A DNA stretch of 64,000 bases from Prostheceraeus crozeri (lineage: Eukaryota > Platyhelminthes > Polycladida > Euryleptidae). Under the pieces are notes generated by a model. That model did not search any database. It was given only the letters and a program-made list of their open reading frames with translations, and was not told the origin of the DNA. Below, one piece after another: positions 42,114-52,000 of the stretch. Numbering within the stretch: the stretch's first letter is position 1; the number at the start of each line of letters is the position of its first letter. Where the stretch lies: NCBI GenBank assembly GCA_907163375.1, contig CAJQUW010008650.1, positions 1 to 64,000 on the forward strand. The letters are read 5' to 3'. Made by a program: the position numbers and the translations under genes.

Positions 42114-42260
42114 ACATGGCTTGCTCCTATCTGCCTTCGTATAGATGTGAGACGTCATTGAAAATTTGGGACATTGGCGAAAATACGACAGAGTTAGAAT
42201 TTTTACGAAAATCACTCTAGCGAGTGAACCAAGCCTCGGACGGGAAAATAGAGACTAGAT

Positions 42261-42563
42261 TTGGAATCAGCGTGCCATTCTGCATCTGAATGTCATTCAT
42301 GCTATGTCTCGAAAGTGATAGGAAGAAAGATGACAGAAGCAGTACAGTTTACGAAAGAATTTTGTTCACTACGTTTTCATCGACAAAGTCTTCGTGGTGT
42401 GATTAGGGACTACATCATCTCATTTCATCATGAAAAGGTAGACTTAGAATTTGCTATCGCTAAAGATTACTTCGTTTTCCAACTGCTCATGGACAGTTTG
42501 ATGAATAAAGATGTGAATGGACGATTAGTTGCAGAGATTGAATTCGAGAAAGTGACTGATTAA
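42261..42563 (+). CDS. 'FHRQSL' family small protein
   Basis: From about residue 24 the frame reads TEAVQFTKEFCSLRFHRQSL, then DYIISFHHEKVDLE and a closing GRLVAEIEFEKV; this matches 11405-11677 in element 1. The natural start is probably the Met just before TEAVQ (42330). It is the first gene inside the left terminal repeat, whereas in element 1 its homologue is the last of the early cluster. A second, diverged member is at 45060-45365. Function unknown. Confidence 0.55.
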   Translation: MESACHSASECHSCYVSKVIGRKMTEAVQFTKEFCSLRFHRQSLRGVIRDYIISFHHEKVDLEFAIAKDYFVFQLLMDSLMNKDVNGRLVAEIEFEKVTD

Positions 42564-42889
42564 CATGCAGGTGAGCGCGTAGTGTTTCATTTTGCATCCT
42601 ATTCCGCAGAGACGATACATGATCCCAAAGATTTCTATCAGCGACACATAGCGAAAATTGCATCTCGACTAGATTCATTTCATGAGCATGGATCCAACTT
42701 GCTCTTATGTTGCATAAAACACATTCATATTCAACTCAAAGAGCTAAACTAGATTTGACTACAAGATTTGGGAAAAGCATTCATGAGTCAGTCGTCCGCG
42801 TGCCTCCTTTTTCCTGCCGCAACGAAGTCAGGGGAGAAACGGAGGTCTCTGATTGGGTCTCATAGTGTCAAATGGGATTCTCAGGAGAC

Positions 42890-42897
42890 TATAAAAG
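42890..42897 (+). promoter_or_regulatory. TATA box of the element 2 early region
   Basis: TATAAAAG preceded about 35 bases upstream by GATTGGG (inverted CCAAT). A CT-rich initiator-like stretch follows at 42905-42935. A GTGAGT donor-like site near 43015 and a CGTTACAG acceptor at 43372 suggest a 5' UTR intron of about 350 bases. Confidence 0.45.
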
Positions 42898-43009
42898 CAG
42901 ACGTCTCCCCATTTTCTCTTCATTTCATTCTCTTGACTTGGAAAGCCTGTGTGACTTGCTGAAGCCATTCTCCCCTCTCAAATTTGTCTGATCAATCCTG
43001 TTTGCAAAT

Positions 43010-43255
43010 TTGCAAGTGAGTGTCATGTTTGTCTGGCCTAAACCTTACCAACATTTTAGAAGAGAGACGCAGGAGAGTGTGTGGCCGATGATTGTACAAG
43101 CTTATTTTGTTGAACTATCACCACCACCGCCTCCACCACCTAGACGCTTTACCTTTAAGTCTTTTAGGGAATTGAAACTCAATTCGGGTCCTAAGCCCAA
43201 GACATTTAATTTACTGGACAATGACGAAGACCTAGACTTTGGTGAGAAGCTTTAA
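43010..43255 (+). CDS. Small proline-rich ORF, doubtful
   Basis: An 81-codon frame with a polyproline run (SPPPPPPPRRF) and an acidic end (DNDEDLDFGEKL). It lies between the TATA box and the first homologous early gene, exactly where I propose an intron, so it may be intronic. No homologue is seen in element 1. Low confidence. Confidence 0.2.
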   Translation: MQVSVMFVWPKPYQHFRRETQESVWPMIVQAYFVELSPPPPPPPRRFTFKSFRELKLNSGPKPKTFNLLDNDEDLDFGEKL

Positions 43256-43378
43256 ATCATGTGAATGCTCCAAAAGGTCCTCTTAAGGGCCACCTCATAT
43301 GTCACTGCTAAGCTAACAATTTTCTTTTCTCTGATGATCATGAATGTACTTAGTGGTATTCTTTCGTTACAGACTGCC

Positions 43379-44055
43379 ATGGCCATGAATCCTACTCCAA
43401 CTGCTGCATCACTGAATCCTCAACATCTTGAGCTGTGGAATCCGAAAATTGAAAAGGTAATTCACGGCTATCCTACCAACAAACAACAAGTGCGCTACAA
43501 CGGTGTTCGACTCTATCTTCAAACGCCGGCGGTATACTTACCAAAATGCAAGTAAATCGTTGCGGTCAAAACCTGAGTATCCCTATTGATAATTGGTTAC
43601 GTCAGCAGCTTGACATTTTAGAAGACGTTGTGAGGCAAAAGGCTCTTATTCCCACTGAACTATTACAGTTGTGGCTAGAAAAGAAAACTTCTTATTATAA
43701 ACCATTGTATCGCGGCACTCGCTGCTATATTTTGCAAAGCAAGTATTGTAAATTCACTTCAGGAGTGACAGTTGAACAGTCAGTTGAAACAGAATTGTCA
43801 TCGCTAGGTGCAGGCTTTTATTCTTTTAATATTGAAGTACCTGCTGTTTATGTGGGACCTCATCAATCTGACGGGAATTTGATTTCTCTCAATTTGCGCA
43901 TTGCTCAAATTCATCATCAACCTGAGTTAACAGGACTTGATCACATTGAGAAAGTCATTGATTCTTGTGTCAAAGAGTGTCAAGAACCTGTCATTAAACC
44001 TAAACGTCGTCGCGCATCAAAGAAAGATGGTGCTACCATCAAAGAGAAATCTTAA
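43379..44055 (+). CDS. 'GPH' family early protein, copy 1 (one apparent frameshift)
   Basis: The frame starting at the ATG at 43379 (NPTPTAASLNPQHLELWNPK, YNGVRLYLQTPAVYLPK) ends at 43555. The homologous continuation, starting at 43546 in the next phase, runs to 44055: GQNLSIPIDNWLRQQLDILE, GFYSFNIEVPAVYVGPHQ, LISLNLRIAQIHH and a basic tail (KPKRRRASKKDG). Comparison with the unbroken 45889-46527 copy shows the two parts belong together, so there is one frameshift near 43550. Element 1 has the equivalent gene at 12507-13283. No known domain recognised; a regulatory or DNA-binding role is only a guess from the basic tail. Confidence 0.55.
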
Positions 44056-44206
44056 GTATTGTAATCAGTTAGTATGTAGTGAATGTGGAAAACGTGGTCC
44101 TGCGCGTTACGTTCAAATAAAACATTGTAATCATGTTGTATGTATCTATTGTTATGTAAAGGACAGACATCCTTGTAAAGTTCCTGCTCAATGTATTATC
44201 TCGTAA
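43937..44206 (+). CDS. Small RING-like zinc finger protein
   Basis: The conserved part is LVCSECGKRGPARYVQIKHC followed by NHVVCIYCYVKDRHPC and a final Cys, giving C-x2-C, C-x-H-x3-C-x2-C, C...C spacing as in 12347-12595. The first 40 codons overlap the preceding gene in another phase and are probably not translated. It is followed after about 20 bases by the exonuclease-like frame, which lacks its own upstream ATG. A role as an E3 ligase or zinc-binding regulator is inferred only from the finger. Confidence 0.5.
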   Translation: MITLRKSLILVSKSVKNLSLNLNVVAHQRKMVLPSKRNLKYCNQLVCSECGKRGPARYVQIKHCNHVVCIYCYVKDRHPCKVPAQCIIS

Positions 44207-44228
44207 TTAAGTCTTTTCGATATTGTAG

Positions 44229-44792
44229 GTTGTCATCTTCATATACAGTGAGGGAACACCCATGCAGGAATTGAGTGCTATTGCATTGAGAAAAAGTGAT
44301 CAAACTGTTGTTAGTGTATATCATAGATTTGCCTACTGTCCTCAACACAAAGACGAATGGTCACGACGTCATGTGCATGGACTTGATCCTTCTATTTTGA
44401 TTCATATTGGATTTGTAAATGAAAAGTATTTGATAAGTGATTTCAAACGGTGGCTGTCAGGTTTTCATATTGCTAAAATATTAGGAAATGATTCTGAACT
44501 AGAAGCAACAACACTTCAGTTGCACATTGATAATTTATATTTACCATGTTGGGTAGATCGTGTAAGACCAGACTATCATATGCATTGTGATCATAAGAAG
44601 TTTAGAGATGAAATGATTTTTGATATGGCTGTATGTTTCGGTGAGAGACATCACCTTTACAGACCACCATACCATTGTAATACTAGAAATAAAGCCACCT
44701 ACATTGCAAAACTCTCTTCACGCTGGCATTGTAGTCTCTATGACGTTTATGAATTGTATCTATATTATTGTCAACGGCATGGGTCTATGTAA
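44229..44792 (+). CDS. Putative DEDDh-type 3'-5' exonuclease (possible second exon)
   Basis: The open frame begins right after a TAG at 44226-44228 in an acceptor-like context (TCTTTTCGATATTGTAG). It opens with hydrophobic residues then SEGTPMQELSAIALRKSDQT, aligned with the MDCEGEPVQELSAI start of element 1; the first Asp of motif I is replaced by Tyr here. Then come WSRRHVHGLDPS, ISDFKRWLSGF and GNDSELEATTLQ, and a C-terminal WHCSLYDVYELYLYY. These resemble the TREX/DnaQ fold only loosely. The first internal ATG is at 44262, too late to include motif I, so a spliced upstream exon or a damaged start is likely. Confidence 0.45.
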   Translation, partial: VVIFIYSEGTPMQELSAIALRKSDQTVVSVYHRFAYCPQHKDEWSRRHVHGLDPSILIHIGFVNEKYLISDFKRWLSGFHIAKILGNDSELEATTLQLHIDNLYLPCWVDRVRPDYHMHCDHKKFRDEMIFDMAVCFGERHHLYRPPYHCNTRNKATYIAKLSSRWHCSLYDVYELYLYYCQRHGSM

Positions 44793-44881
44793 AACATGTT
44801 TTTACTACTTGTGAATGAGTGATGCTCATTTCATGAAGTGTATTCTGTAATTGTAAATTTTGACTGATGTTGAATAAACTT

Positions 44882-45095
44882 ACAGTGGAACATGATTGTT
44901 ATTTCTGTTTTATTCATATTTTTATTAATAGTGGAAGTCATTGAAGCAATGTGAAATCTATAGTCACAACGTTTATGATGGTTTATGATTACAGTGGAAC
45001 ATGATTGTTATTTCTGTTTTATTCGTATTTTTATTAATAGTGGAAGTCATTGAAGCAATGTGAAATCTATAGTCACAACGTTTATGATGGCGCAT
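44882..45095 (+). repeat. 109-bp tandem duplication
   Basis: ACAGTGGAACATGATTGTTA to ACGTTTATGATGG occurs at 44882 and again at 44991, nearly identical. The second copy leads into the 45060-45365 ORF, so the duplication may have copied that gene's 5' region. Confidence 0.8.
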
Positions 45096-45365
45096 CGTAC
45101 ACTCAGTAACCACATGTGTGATTTGACACCTGATCAACAAGGATTCGATGGATTTTTACAAGATTGGAAACTTGCATTTAAAATGAAGATGAATGATATG
45201 AAAATAGTGCTCACTGAAAGCCTTCCTCCCTTCAAAAGATTGATAGAGAGTTTACAACCTCAAGATGTAAAGGGTAGACTCGTTGCTTATATAGAGTTGA
45301 ACGATTTGCAAAAACCACTTCGTTTTGGATCTTATTGCTCAGAATGGATTACTCTTAGTGATTAA
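45060..45365 (+). CDS. 'FHRQSL' family small protein, diverged copy
   Basis: 101 codons. The pattern GFLQDWKLAFKMKMNDMKIV, FKRLIESLQPQDVKGRLVAY and IEL matches the spacing of 11405-11677 and 42261-42563 (FHRQSL...D..I.F..E..D.E.......F..LM.......GRLVA.I.F), though the FHRQSL words themselves are lost. The likely start is one of the Met residues near TTFMMAHR. It follows the exonuclease-like gene, as in element 1. Confidence 0.45.
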   Translation: MKSIVTTFMMAHRTLSNHMCDLTPDQQGFDGFLQDWKLAFKMKMNDMKIVLTESLPPFKRLIESLQPQDVKGRLVAYIELNDLQKPLRFGSYCSEWITLSD

Positions 45366-45555
45366 TTTTATGGTCGTCATATGGAGAAAATTATGGAGAG
45401 AATAGTAGAGACGTTGGAAGGAAATGTGTACGTTGTTAAACATATCATGATTCAACTGAGTGTGTTACATCCGCGACTTTGTTTGATCGTCGACACATTG
45501 TGTAGATGCAATAAAGTTTTCTTTTCACTGAGTATTTTGTATTGGTGTATAGAGC

Positions 45556-45780
45556 AACATGAGTCATTGCGCTTTGTTAGATAAATGAATGCGTATTTGT
45601 TCGAGAAAAGTGGCGTGACACAACATGAGTCATTGCGCTTTGTGCATTACTATCAGGCTCTTTTTTAGATAAATGAATGCGTCTTTGTTCGAGAAAGGGG
45701 TGTGACTAAATATGAGTCATTGCGCTCTGTGCATTACTATCAGGCTCTTTGTTAGATAAATGAATGCGTCTTTGTTCGCT
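45556..45780 (+). repeat. Degenerate tandem repeat with AP-1-like sites (about 3 units)
   Basis: Units of roughly 65-90 bp: (A)TGAGTCATTGCGCT.TGTG, CATTACTATCAGGCTCTTT, TTAGATAAATGAATGCGT, TTTGTTCG. TGAGTCA begins at 45560, 45626 and 45713. Non-coding tract between two genes. The adjacent 45381-45584 ORF overlaps it and is not recognisable. Confidence 0.65.
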
Positions 45781-45888
45781 AGAAGGGGTGTGTCACTAAA
45801 GTCCACCCACGCAGTCAAATATTCACGTGCGATAACTCTTTGTCACGTAAAAAAAACAGGGAAAATGTGAAAAGGGAAACGCATGTGA

Positions 45889-46527
45889 TTGGAGCTAGGT
45901 CTGCTTATGAAACGGACGACTGAGCTCATGGCAATCATTTCCGTCCTTGCGCTAACCATGCAGTTGCTCGAAGCCATCAACTCCTCTGCTCTCGCACTGG
46001 GTACACTGAAGTCCCTTACTTTAGCATCGGGTAAAAATGCTTTCAATCAAAAGATAACTCATCATGGAGAAGCCGTGACCATAAAAACACCAAGTCATCG
46101 GATAGATTATCTAAAGGTTATGTCAACAAAGTATGGACTGGCCGTGTGTGTGCCGTTAGACTATTGGACACGATTACAATTCAATACTCTTGAAACATTC
46201 CTGAAAGAAAATCTCACCATTCCCAAAGTAATTGTTCGACACAATGGGAAGCGGCCACAAGTTCCCATCATGGAAAGACGATACATGTATGTTCTTATGG
46301 ATAGACACTGTCTCATCATCCATGAAAAGGAGGGCAGCGAATTCGACTTACTCAATTGCAAACCACTCCCCATTTTGGGAAAAGGATTCTACTCCTTCGA
46401 AATTAAAAGTCAAACCATCTACATGGGTCCACGCAGTGACGGAAGGTTGTTTACGTTGAATCCCTATCTTGTCTCCATCACCTTTAAAAATGATGTCCAT
46501 GTTGATGATGATGATCAACTACAGTAA
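45889..46527 (+). CDS. 'GPH' family early protein, copy 2 (intact)
   Basis: A 212-codon frame with a hydrophobic start (MAIISVLALTMQLLEAI), then HGEAVTIKTPSHRID, YGLAVCVPLDYWTRLQFNTLE, GKGFYSFEIKSQTIYMGPRS, DGRLFTLNPYLVSITF and an acidic end. Strands and spacing match 43379-44055 and the element 1 copy; this one keeps a single frame and so shows the full-length form, but lacks the basic tail. The hydrophobic first 30 residues might be leader or 5' extension. Function unknown. Confidence 0.6.
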   Translation: MELGLLMKRTTELMAIISVLALTMQLLEAINSSALALGTLKSLTLASGKNAFNQKITHHGEAVTIKTPSHRIDYLKVMSTKYGLAVCVPLDYWTRLQFNTLETFLKENLTIPKVIVRHNGKRPQVPIMERRYMYVLMDRHCLIIHEKEGSEFDLLNCKPLPILGKGFYSFEIKSQTIYMGPRSDGRLFTLNPYLVSITFKNDVHVDDDDQLQ

Positions 46528-46699
46528 CACTCTCCACACAATGAGAACGCACCATCGGTCTTTATGAGACCACGGCCTAACGGCCACCCTATCAAGAAAG
46601 AAAATGTACACTTACCATGCCACACATGAACATGACTCTCTCTCCTTCTTTCTTAGGCATACCCTTCTTCACTCAGGTTTTAATCATGTGGTAAACTTC

Positions 46700-47250
46700 A
46701 GATAACTCTATAGCGCTTTCATCTACGAAGGTTACATCGCGCAATCCTACCCAACTCTTGTCGTGTCATTAACATAGGAGACGGCATTGTATTTATTCGC
46801 ATTCAAGAGATGATTCTACATAATGATCACTGCTACATCGTGATTCCAAAACCCTCATGGGAAAAGTATAAAAGGGAAGTTCACTCAACCCTCATGTCAT
46901 TTATGAGTCATGCTTCCCATCCACATCATCAATGCCATGCGCGAAATGAATCTCAGAAGAGACATCGATTTAGAACTGTTGCACACCCATCTACCCGATT
47001 CAGTCTATCATCGCGGTCGTCCACAAATGTTGGTCATTCGCATGAGCAACGGTCGAAATCTTCAAATCTTTCGCTGCGGCAAAATCCAAGTCCTAGGAAA
47101 CCTTTCTCATTTCGTGAGGCAGTCCATGTGTTACGAAGTCGTCAAGAAAATGCGAACACTCATGCCTCATTTTCGCCTCAGTCCCCTGACACTGAAGAAT
47201 ATAGTAGTGTCTGTTCAATTGAAGATGTTAGTGAATCTAGCCAACATTAA
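46700..47250 (+). CDS. Overlapping-frame protein preceding/overlapping TBP-like gene (5' part decayed)
   Basis: The open frame 46810-47250 has SWEKYKREVHSTLMSF, a Ser/Arg-rich stretch, RKPFSFREAVHVLRSRQ, and an acidic SPDTEEYSSVCSIEDVSES end; it matches the 4970-5446 frame of element 1. Upstream, in-phase codons (about 46765-46809) still resemble the GNRIWLRV..RIQLYHS region of element 1, but the first half is damaged by frameshifts. Codons 46910-47250 overlap the TBP-like gene in another phase. Function unknown. Confidence 0.5.
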
Positions 47251-47449
47251 ATCCAGTAATCATTGTATATTTTATGAAACTGAACTCTTTCCTGCTGCTT
47301 TGATTCGGAAGTGGCATCCTGTACATATTGCAGTGTTTCACAACGGACATTGTATCATGACTGGTTTACGTGATATCAGTAAAGTAGCTGACATTGTTGA
47401 ATCGCTAATGCGTTATCTGTATGAGTCACAGTTAATAGAATCGTGTTAA
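46910..47449 (+). CDS. TBP-like protein, second copy
   Basis: The 179-residue product aligns over its length with 5115-5663: RGRPQMLVIRMSNGRNLQIF, KIQVLGNLSH (repeat 1), LKNIVVSVQL, FYETELFPAALIRKW and VAVFHNGHCIMTGL-type strands (repeat 2). The diagnostic YEPELFP of TBP is FYETELFP here. Both repeats and the linker are present, with no stops. Its ATG sits inside the overlapping frame at the same codon environment (after a ...SF.xH segment) as in element 1. The gene lies directly before the large intergenic region and the convergent PolB gene. Confidence 0.78.
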   Translation: MLPIHIINAMREMNLRRDIDLELLHTHLPDSVYHRGRPQMLVIRMSNGRNLQIFRCGKIQVLGNLSHFVRQSMCYEVVKKMRTLMPHFRLSPLTLKNIVVSVQLKMLVNLANIKSSNHCIFYETELFPAALIRKWHPVHIAVFHNGHCIMTGLRDISKVADIVESLMRYLYESQLIESC

Positions 47450-47468
47450 TCACGTGATGCGTTTTGAA

Positions 47469-47671
47469 TGAGTCATCGCAATGAACTATCGCCCACACTC
47501 TTGTCGGTGAAAAGGTCATCAACAAGGTTCTTCCCTTTATGATGAGTCAGCGCTATTTATACACATGAAATGATATCCACACACGTGTTGGCGAAAAGGT
47601 TTAACAAGACTGATTAGATTCTTATCTAACTGACTGGCACTTTACCCCTTCATGAGTCAGAGCTATTTATA
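47469..47671. promoter_or_regulatory. Cluster of TGAGTCA sites and TATAAATAGC boxes
   Basis: TGAGTCA begins at 47469, 47543 and 47653. Two of them abut CGCTATTTATA (47551-47561) and AGCTATTTATA (47661-47671), which read TATAAATAGC on the minus strand, the same box as the promoter at 13382-13390. They may be relics of promoters whose genes are deleted. Confidence 0.45.
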
Positions 47672-48385
47672 GACATGGGTCACCAAAGTGGTTGATGTTT
47701 CCTAAGCCGAAGAAATTGTCATGATGTTTCATTCGTTGGTGAGGATGATAACTTACAAACTCTAACATGGTTTTGACTTTATTTTATGCTTTACCTATCT
47801 TGCAAGCGGTTCAGGCGGTTACAGGCGGGTTCATTTATATTTCACCTATCTGACAAACAGCGACATGGTTATAACTTTATTTCTAACTTTACAATCATCA
47901 ACTATTTTTCTAACCCTATCTATCTTACAAAATGATCAAAACTTTTTCTTCTGTCTATTGAGTGAGAATTCCATCTTTATGTCAAAATAAAAACGACACA
48001 GTATGTACATGATATGTTATTCATCATCACAGCCGATTTTCATAGCACCGCACATAGGTCATACTGATGGTAGCAGAAAAAGTTTTTATGGCTCACATCA
48101 CCGGAGAAAACAAAGTCACTCATGTGCAGGGAGAAAACAAAGTCAGGAAAACCAGTTGATATGCAAGTGATGATATGAAGTTATCAGGAGTTGGACGCAT
48201 GTTACAAGGCGCTCACTCACAACGCCGCATAGAAAACGCCATGGAGTGAAAAAGCAAAACATCAAGCACAACAGAGAGGAAGCATTCATCATAATACATC
48301 GCCGGACGGAGGAGAGAAAGTTTCTGTCTCTTGGGTGGAGGTAGATGAGTGTCTGGATGGCCGTACGGTAATCAGTGATTAGGAC
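47672..48385. other. No gene recognised; probable deletion scar
   Basis: In element 1 the virion gene cluster lies between the early region/TBP and PolB. Here that interval is only about 0.9 kb of AT-rich sequence with short imperfect repeats (ACATGGTT..TAACTTTATTT) and no ORF of note. Confidence 0.4.
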
Positions 48386-51300
48386 TCATCCAGCATCGCT
48401 TGTCTTCCAAGCTGAGAGACCTCGTTTCTTAAACGTCGTTGTTCTGACTTGATGCGACTGTGATTTTAAGATGGTCATTTCTACTTTTTTAATTTTAAGT
48501 GAATCTAAGGCATCTTGATAGTCCATATGTGTCATTTTTCTAACGATTGACTTCGAGATGCCTTTCGCCCGTTTTATAGAAAGCTCTGAGGATTTTAGCT
48601 TCATGGAGTACATCTTGGGGCGAAGCAAGATCATCTCCTCTATCTGTTTGCCGGCACACTCATCCTTGAAGCAGCCAAGCTTCGCTTTATTTGTGGTAGA
48701 GTAAAGCGGATGGTCAGTGGGATAGTTGGAACTATCAAACTTGGGTGCTAAATATTTTAAAATGTCTTCCTGCATGACTTGGCTAGTGGTTGTCAAAGCT
48801 AGGAAGAAGCTGTCTGTATCGCCTCCTACTAATTCCACATGTTGGATCAATGGACAAGACTTAAATGTGTGGTAAAATAACTTGTACATTTCTAACTTGG
48901 AGTGATCCAAGACAGCTTGACCGACATAAATGGGCTTGCTAAGTTCTACTTTGGATTTTAGCATTTTAAAACCAGTAATGTCGTCGAAAATTACATCATG
49001 GTGACAAAACAACGGCGAGCGACATAACTTGATGCTCGTTTCCGGATCAGTCACGATACCATAGTCCATGCGCTTTCTTGCATCCTCCATGGTTTTACCG
49101 AAGGGGCATTATTCTTAAATTTAAAGAAGTCCTTTTCGAAAGGATTCTTGGATTCAGCCCGTTTCTTACTATTAAATTCTATATACGGTTTTAGAAAGGG
49201 CTTCTGCCTAAACTGGATAGCGCGATGGACTTTGTCAAGTTGCATCCCTATACCTAGATAGAATTCGAGGATGGAATAGTGCACGATGTAATGCTGTTTG
49301 TTCAATTGGGTGAGCAACAACTTCCTAGTGGGTTTATATTTTAAGTCATTTTCCACCTCATATTGCTTATTGTGTTCTTCCATAAAGGGAGAGAACATAT
49401 CTGGACTGACTATGCCAGATTCGGGTGCGAGAGGAAAATCAACTGTCCTATTCTCAATACATTCTGGATAGATGAGGTCGACTTCAAATAAATGACCTAT
49501 GTCGGCCTCATCTCCCAGTGCCATGATGTGTGCTGGATTGGAGAAGTATTCAATGTCATGGGGCTCTACCCATTGGAAGTCAGACTGTGGCAAAGGCTTG
49601 GAGAGTGCACTCCCATACAAATTATTTTGGTCTATGTACATTAAATGCGTGGTTGATCCTATGTCTTGGGTGCTGTTGACAACATGTTTGTTGACAAATG
49701 TTAAGCCACCCCTAATACCACGTTCAAATAACGTGTACATTTCTGCATCTTGCAGTAAATGAATGCTCTCTTTCGTCATCTTGAAGGCTGACTGATAGGA
49801 CAGACCCGGCAGACTAACAAAATGGACGGGGTCTAAGGCGTCCTGTTCTAATGTGACTTTCCTAAAAGTCTCAAACACGTCAGCCAACAGATAGACGTCT
49901 AATTTTAAGTAGGCAAGCATGTAGTCACCAAAAGTGCGACACCTAAATTCTAACCATGCTTGCTCTGCATGCCTATAGTCATCCAGCGAACAGTCCTCAC
50001 CCGTCAAATCATTTTAAATTTATCGATGGACGGAAAGGATGTTTCTTTCAATGTGTCCATTGAACTAAAATAACTATAAGGAAACTCCCCTTTCCGTCGC
50101 ATCAGACTGTTACTTATGTTGGGATAGTCTTTCTTTAAATGTTGAGTGAGGGGAAGTGTTTCTAAATTATTAGCCAACGCGGCTAAGGAAGAAGACATAA
50201 ATTGAAAACTATCTAGAAACTTTATGTCATAGAAGACAGGCTTCCCCTCCTTCGTCTTATCGACTTGTACTTTAGCAGTGATGCACATAAATTTTTCCTT
50301 ACTTTGTGCAATCACTTTGGATGACCAGGATATCATTCTACCGAATCCATGGCGAATGATGATGTCAGCATGATAACATTTAAAGTTATGGAAGATGACG
50401 GGGAGCGTTCGGCGTTTGAGCCTAAGTTTCATATTACATTTACTGCATAAGGCAGACCTAAATTTACCACTGAGATGGCAATGGCCCCTCACTTTCTTAT
50501 GTTGCTGATCATCAAAGGATGAACAGCAGCGGGGACATTTTGTGGCCCTATCAAATTGAAGTTTATCGGCTTCTGTGAAGCACATGGGTTTCCTAGAGAG
50601 TCCGTTGATGAAAACGGACTTTCCTATCTAAAAAGTTGAGGAAGTTTTCAACGCACTCCTCGCCTTGCCACACATGCACCTTATTTTGATTCCTATAATA
50701 TTGATGCCAAACTTCATAACAATGGCTGCTGGCTCATGACTTAGATCTTCTTGTTCAATATAACATTCAATGTCCGCATGGATGGTACATATGGGACTGA
50801 GCTCATTGCCGTTTTCCTCATACCTATAAAATTTATCTTTGGGCATGACTTCCATTTGAAGTTTACCCCGAGAGCACCACTCGTAATGCTGTTCAAAAAT
50901 GGTTTTGACCTAAAACGTCGTATGCAGTGATCACCGTAATAATGTTCGTTGTCACTACTTTGTTGGTGGCGATGCAACTTTGAAATTTTGGGAATGCCAC
51001 AATAATGCCACTCTGGGTGGTTGTCGCTATAGACTAGGAGAAGATTGACAACCCGGTCGAAGTTACTTTGACGGTTGTTATACCTAACGCCCTTTAGACA
51101 TTTTTCCCAGAGTTGGATGACGATCTTAATGTTCTTGAGTTTTTCAAATTGGGCGATGCCTTTAAAATCTAATGTGTTGACATCTAACCCGTCAAACTTA
51201 AGCTCATCCTGCAATTCACGATATTTAGTGATTCGTTCACGATTTATACCTATATAATTATAGTGAAGAATGGAGAGGACGGCATACTTGAAACACTGGG

Positions 51301-51550
51301 ACTGACACTCTACATTGATGACAGCCTTTTTGTCAGCCAGTGCTTTAGGGAGGGTGAAACAACCGCTCCCTTCCAAATTTTCTAAAAGATTGATTTTAAT
51401 GGCTACTTTCTCTATCCCATCAAAGACCAGTCCGCTGTCTCTTTCATTGAATTTATTTAAGTTGCTGACGAGATAGGTTGCATGTCTCTCTATCCACTCG
51501 TTTACATCACCTATGAGATCAGCAGCACAGGAGGCTATCCAAATGGTCAC
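48386..51550 (-). pseudogene. Protein-primed type family B DNA polymerase (PolB), frameshifted
   Basis: Five overlapping minus-strand frames spell a Polinton PolB in order. 50741-51550: N-terminal domain (QSQCFKYAVLSILHY) and a basic finger. 50628-50855: Exo I (IHADIECYIE). 50004-50585: zinc-type CPRCCSSF/CSKCNMK and FHNFKCYHADI, where Exo II normally has an Asp after GY. 49051-50007: Exo III (YLKLDVYLLADVFE), Pol A (YIDQNNLYGSALSKPLP), start of Pol B. 48386-49090: Pol C (GGDTDSFF), thumb. Breaks are near 50860, 50600-50628, 50006 and 49090, the last inside motif B. The C-terminus is truncated relative to 861-1103. An upstream open segment to about 51780 in the same phase is separated by one TGA, and the first frame begins with GTG, so the start is lost. 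Dead copy. Confidence 0.88.
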
Positions 51551-52000
51551 AGTGGACTCTACTTCTCACGTGCTACTGTCTACCTTATTGAAACGAGCAG
51601 TGAGATAGAACATGCCTTTGAGTAATAATCTATCTAAGCTCGCCAACATTTGATGAATCAGGCCTATATTATTCATCAAGAAAGGATGAATATCTTGCTC
51701 AGCTTCAGAGCTTTCTAACTCATAGTCGCGAACGAGCCTCTCAAGGGAAAACTTGCTCGCCTTAGAGTGACGTTGTTGTCAGTGTAAAGCTCAGTGGGAT
51801 GAGTGTGACAGTGTGTGTGAAGAAAGAACAAACTCTGTAGGAAAGGTATTCTGACACGAAGAACAGGAAAAGCCGACGTGCGATGAAGGATGCTTCCTAC
51901 CTGATGACGCTGGTGGTTGCCTCACACTGCCACAGGAACCGCTTTCGATGTGGACTCGCAAGTTGGTGTTGTTGTAGAACGTGCGTCCACAACCTTCACA
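51551..52000. other. PolB 5' remnant and intergenic sequence
   Basis: Complement of about 51570-51780 is an open stretch in the PolB phase (LMNNIGLIHQMLASLDRLLL) without an upstream ATG. The rest holds no recognisable feature. Confidence 0.35.

Noticed and set aside
41451-42215. 254-codon minus-strand ORF
   Set aside because: It lies wholly in the left TIR, consists of low-complexity Ser/Pro/Leu-rich residues, and its mirror region at the right end is fragmented into several frames, so it is a by-product of the repeat.
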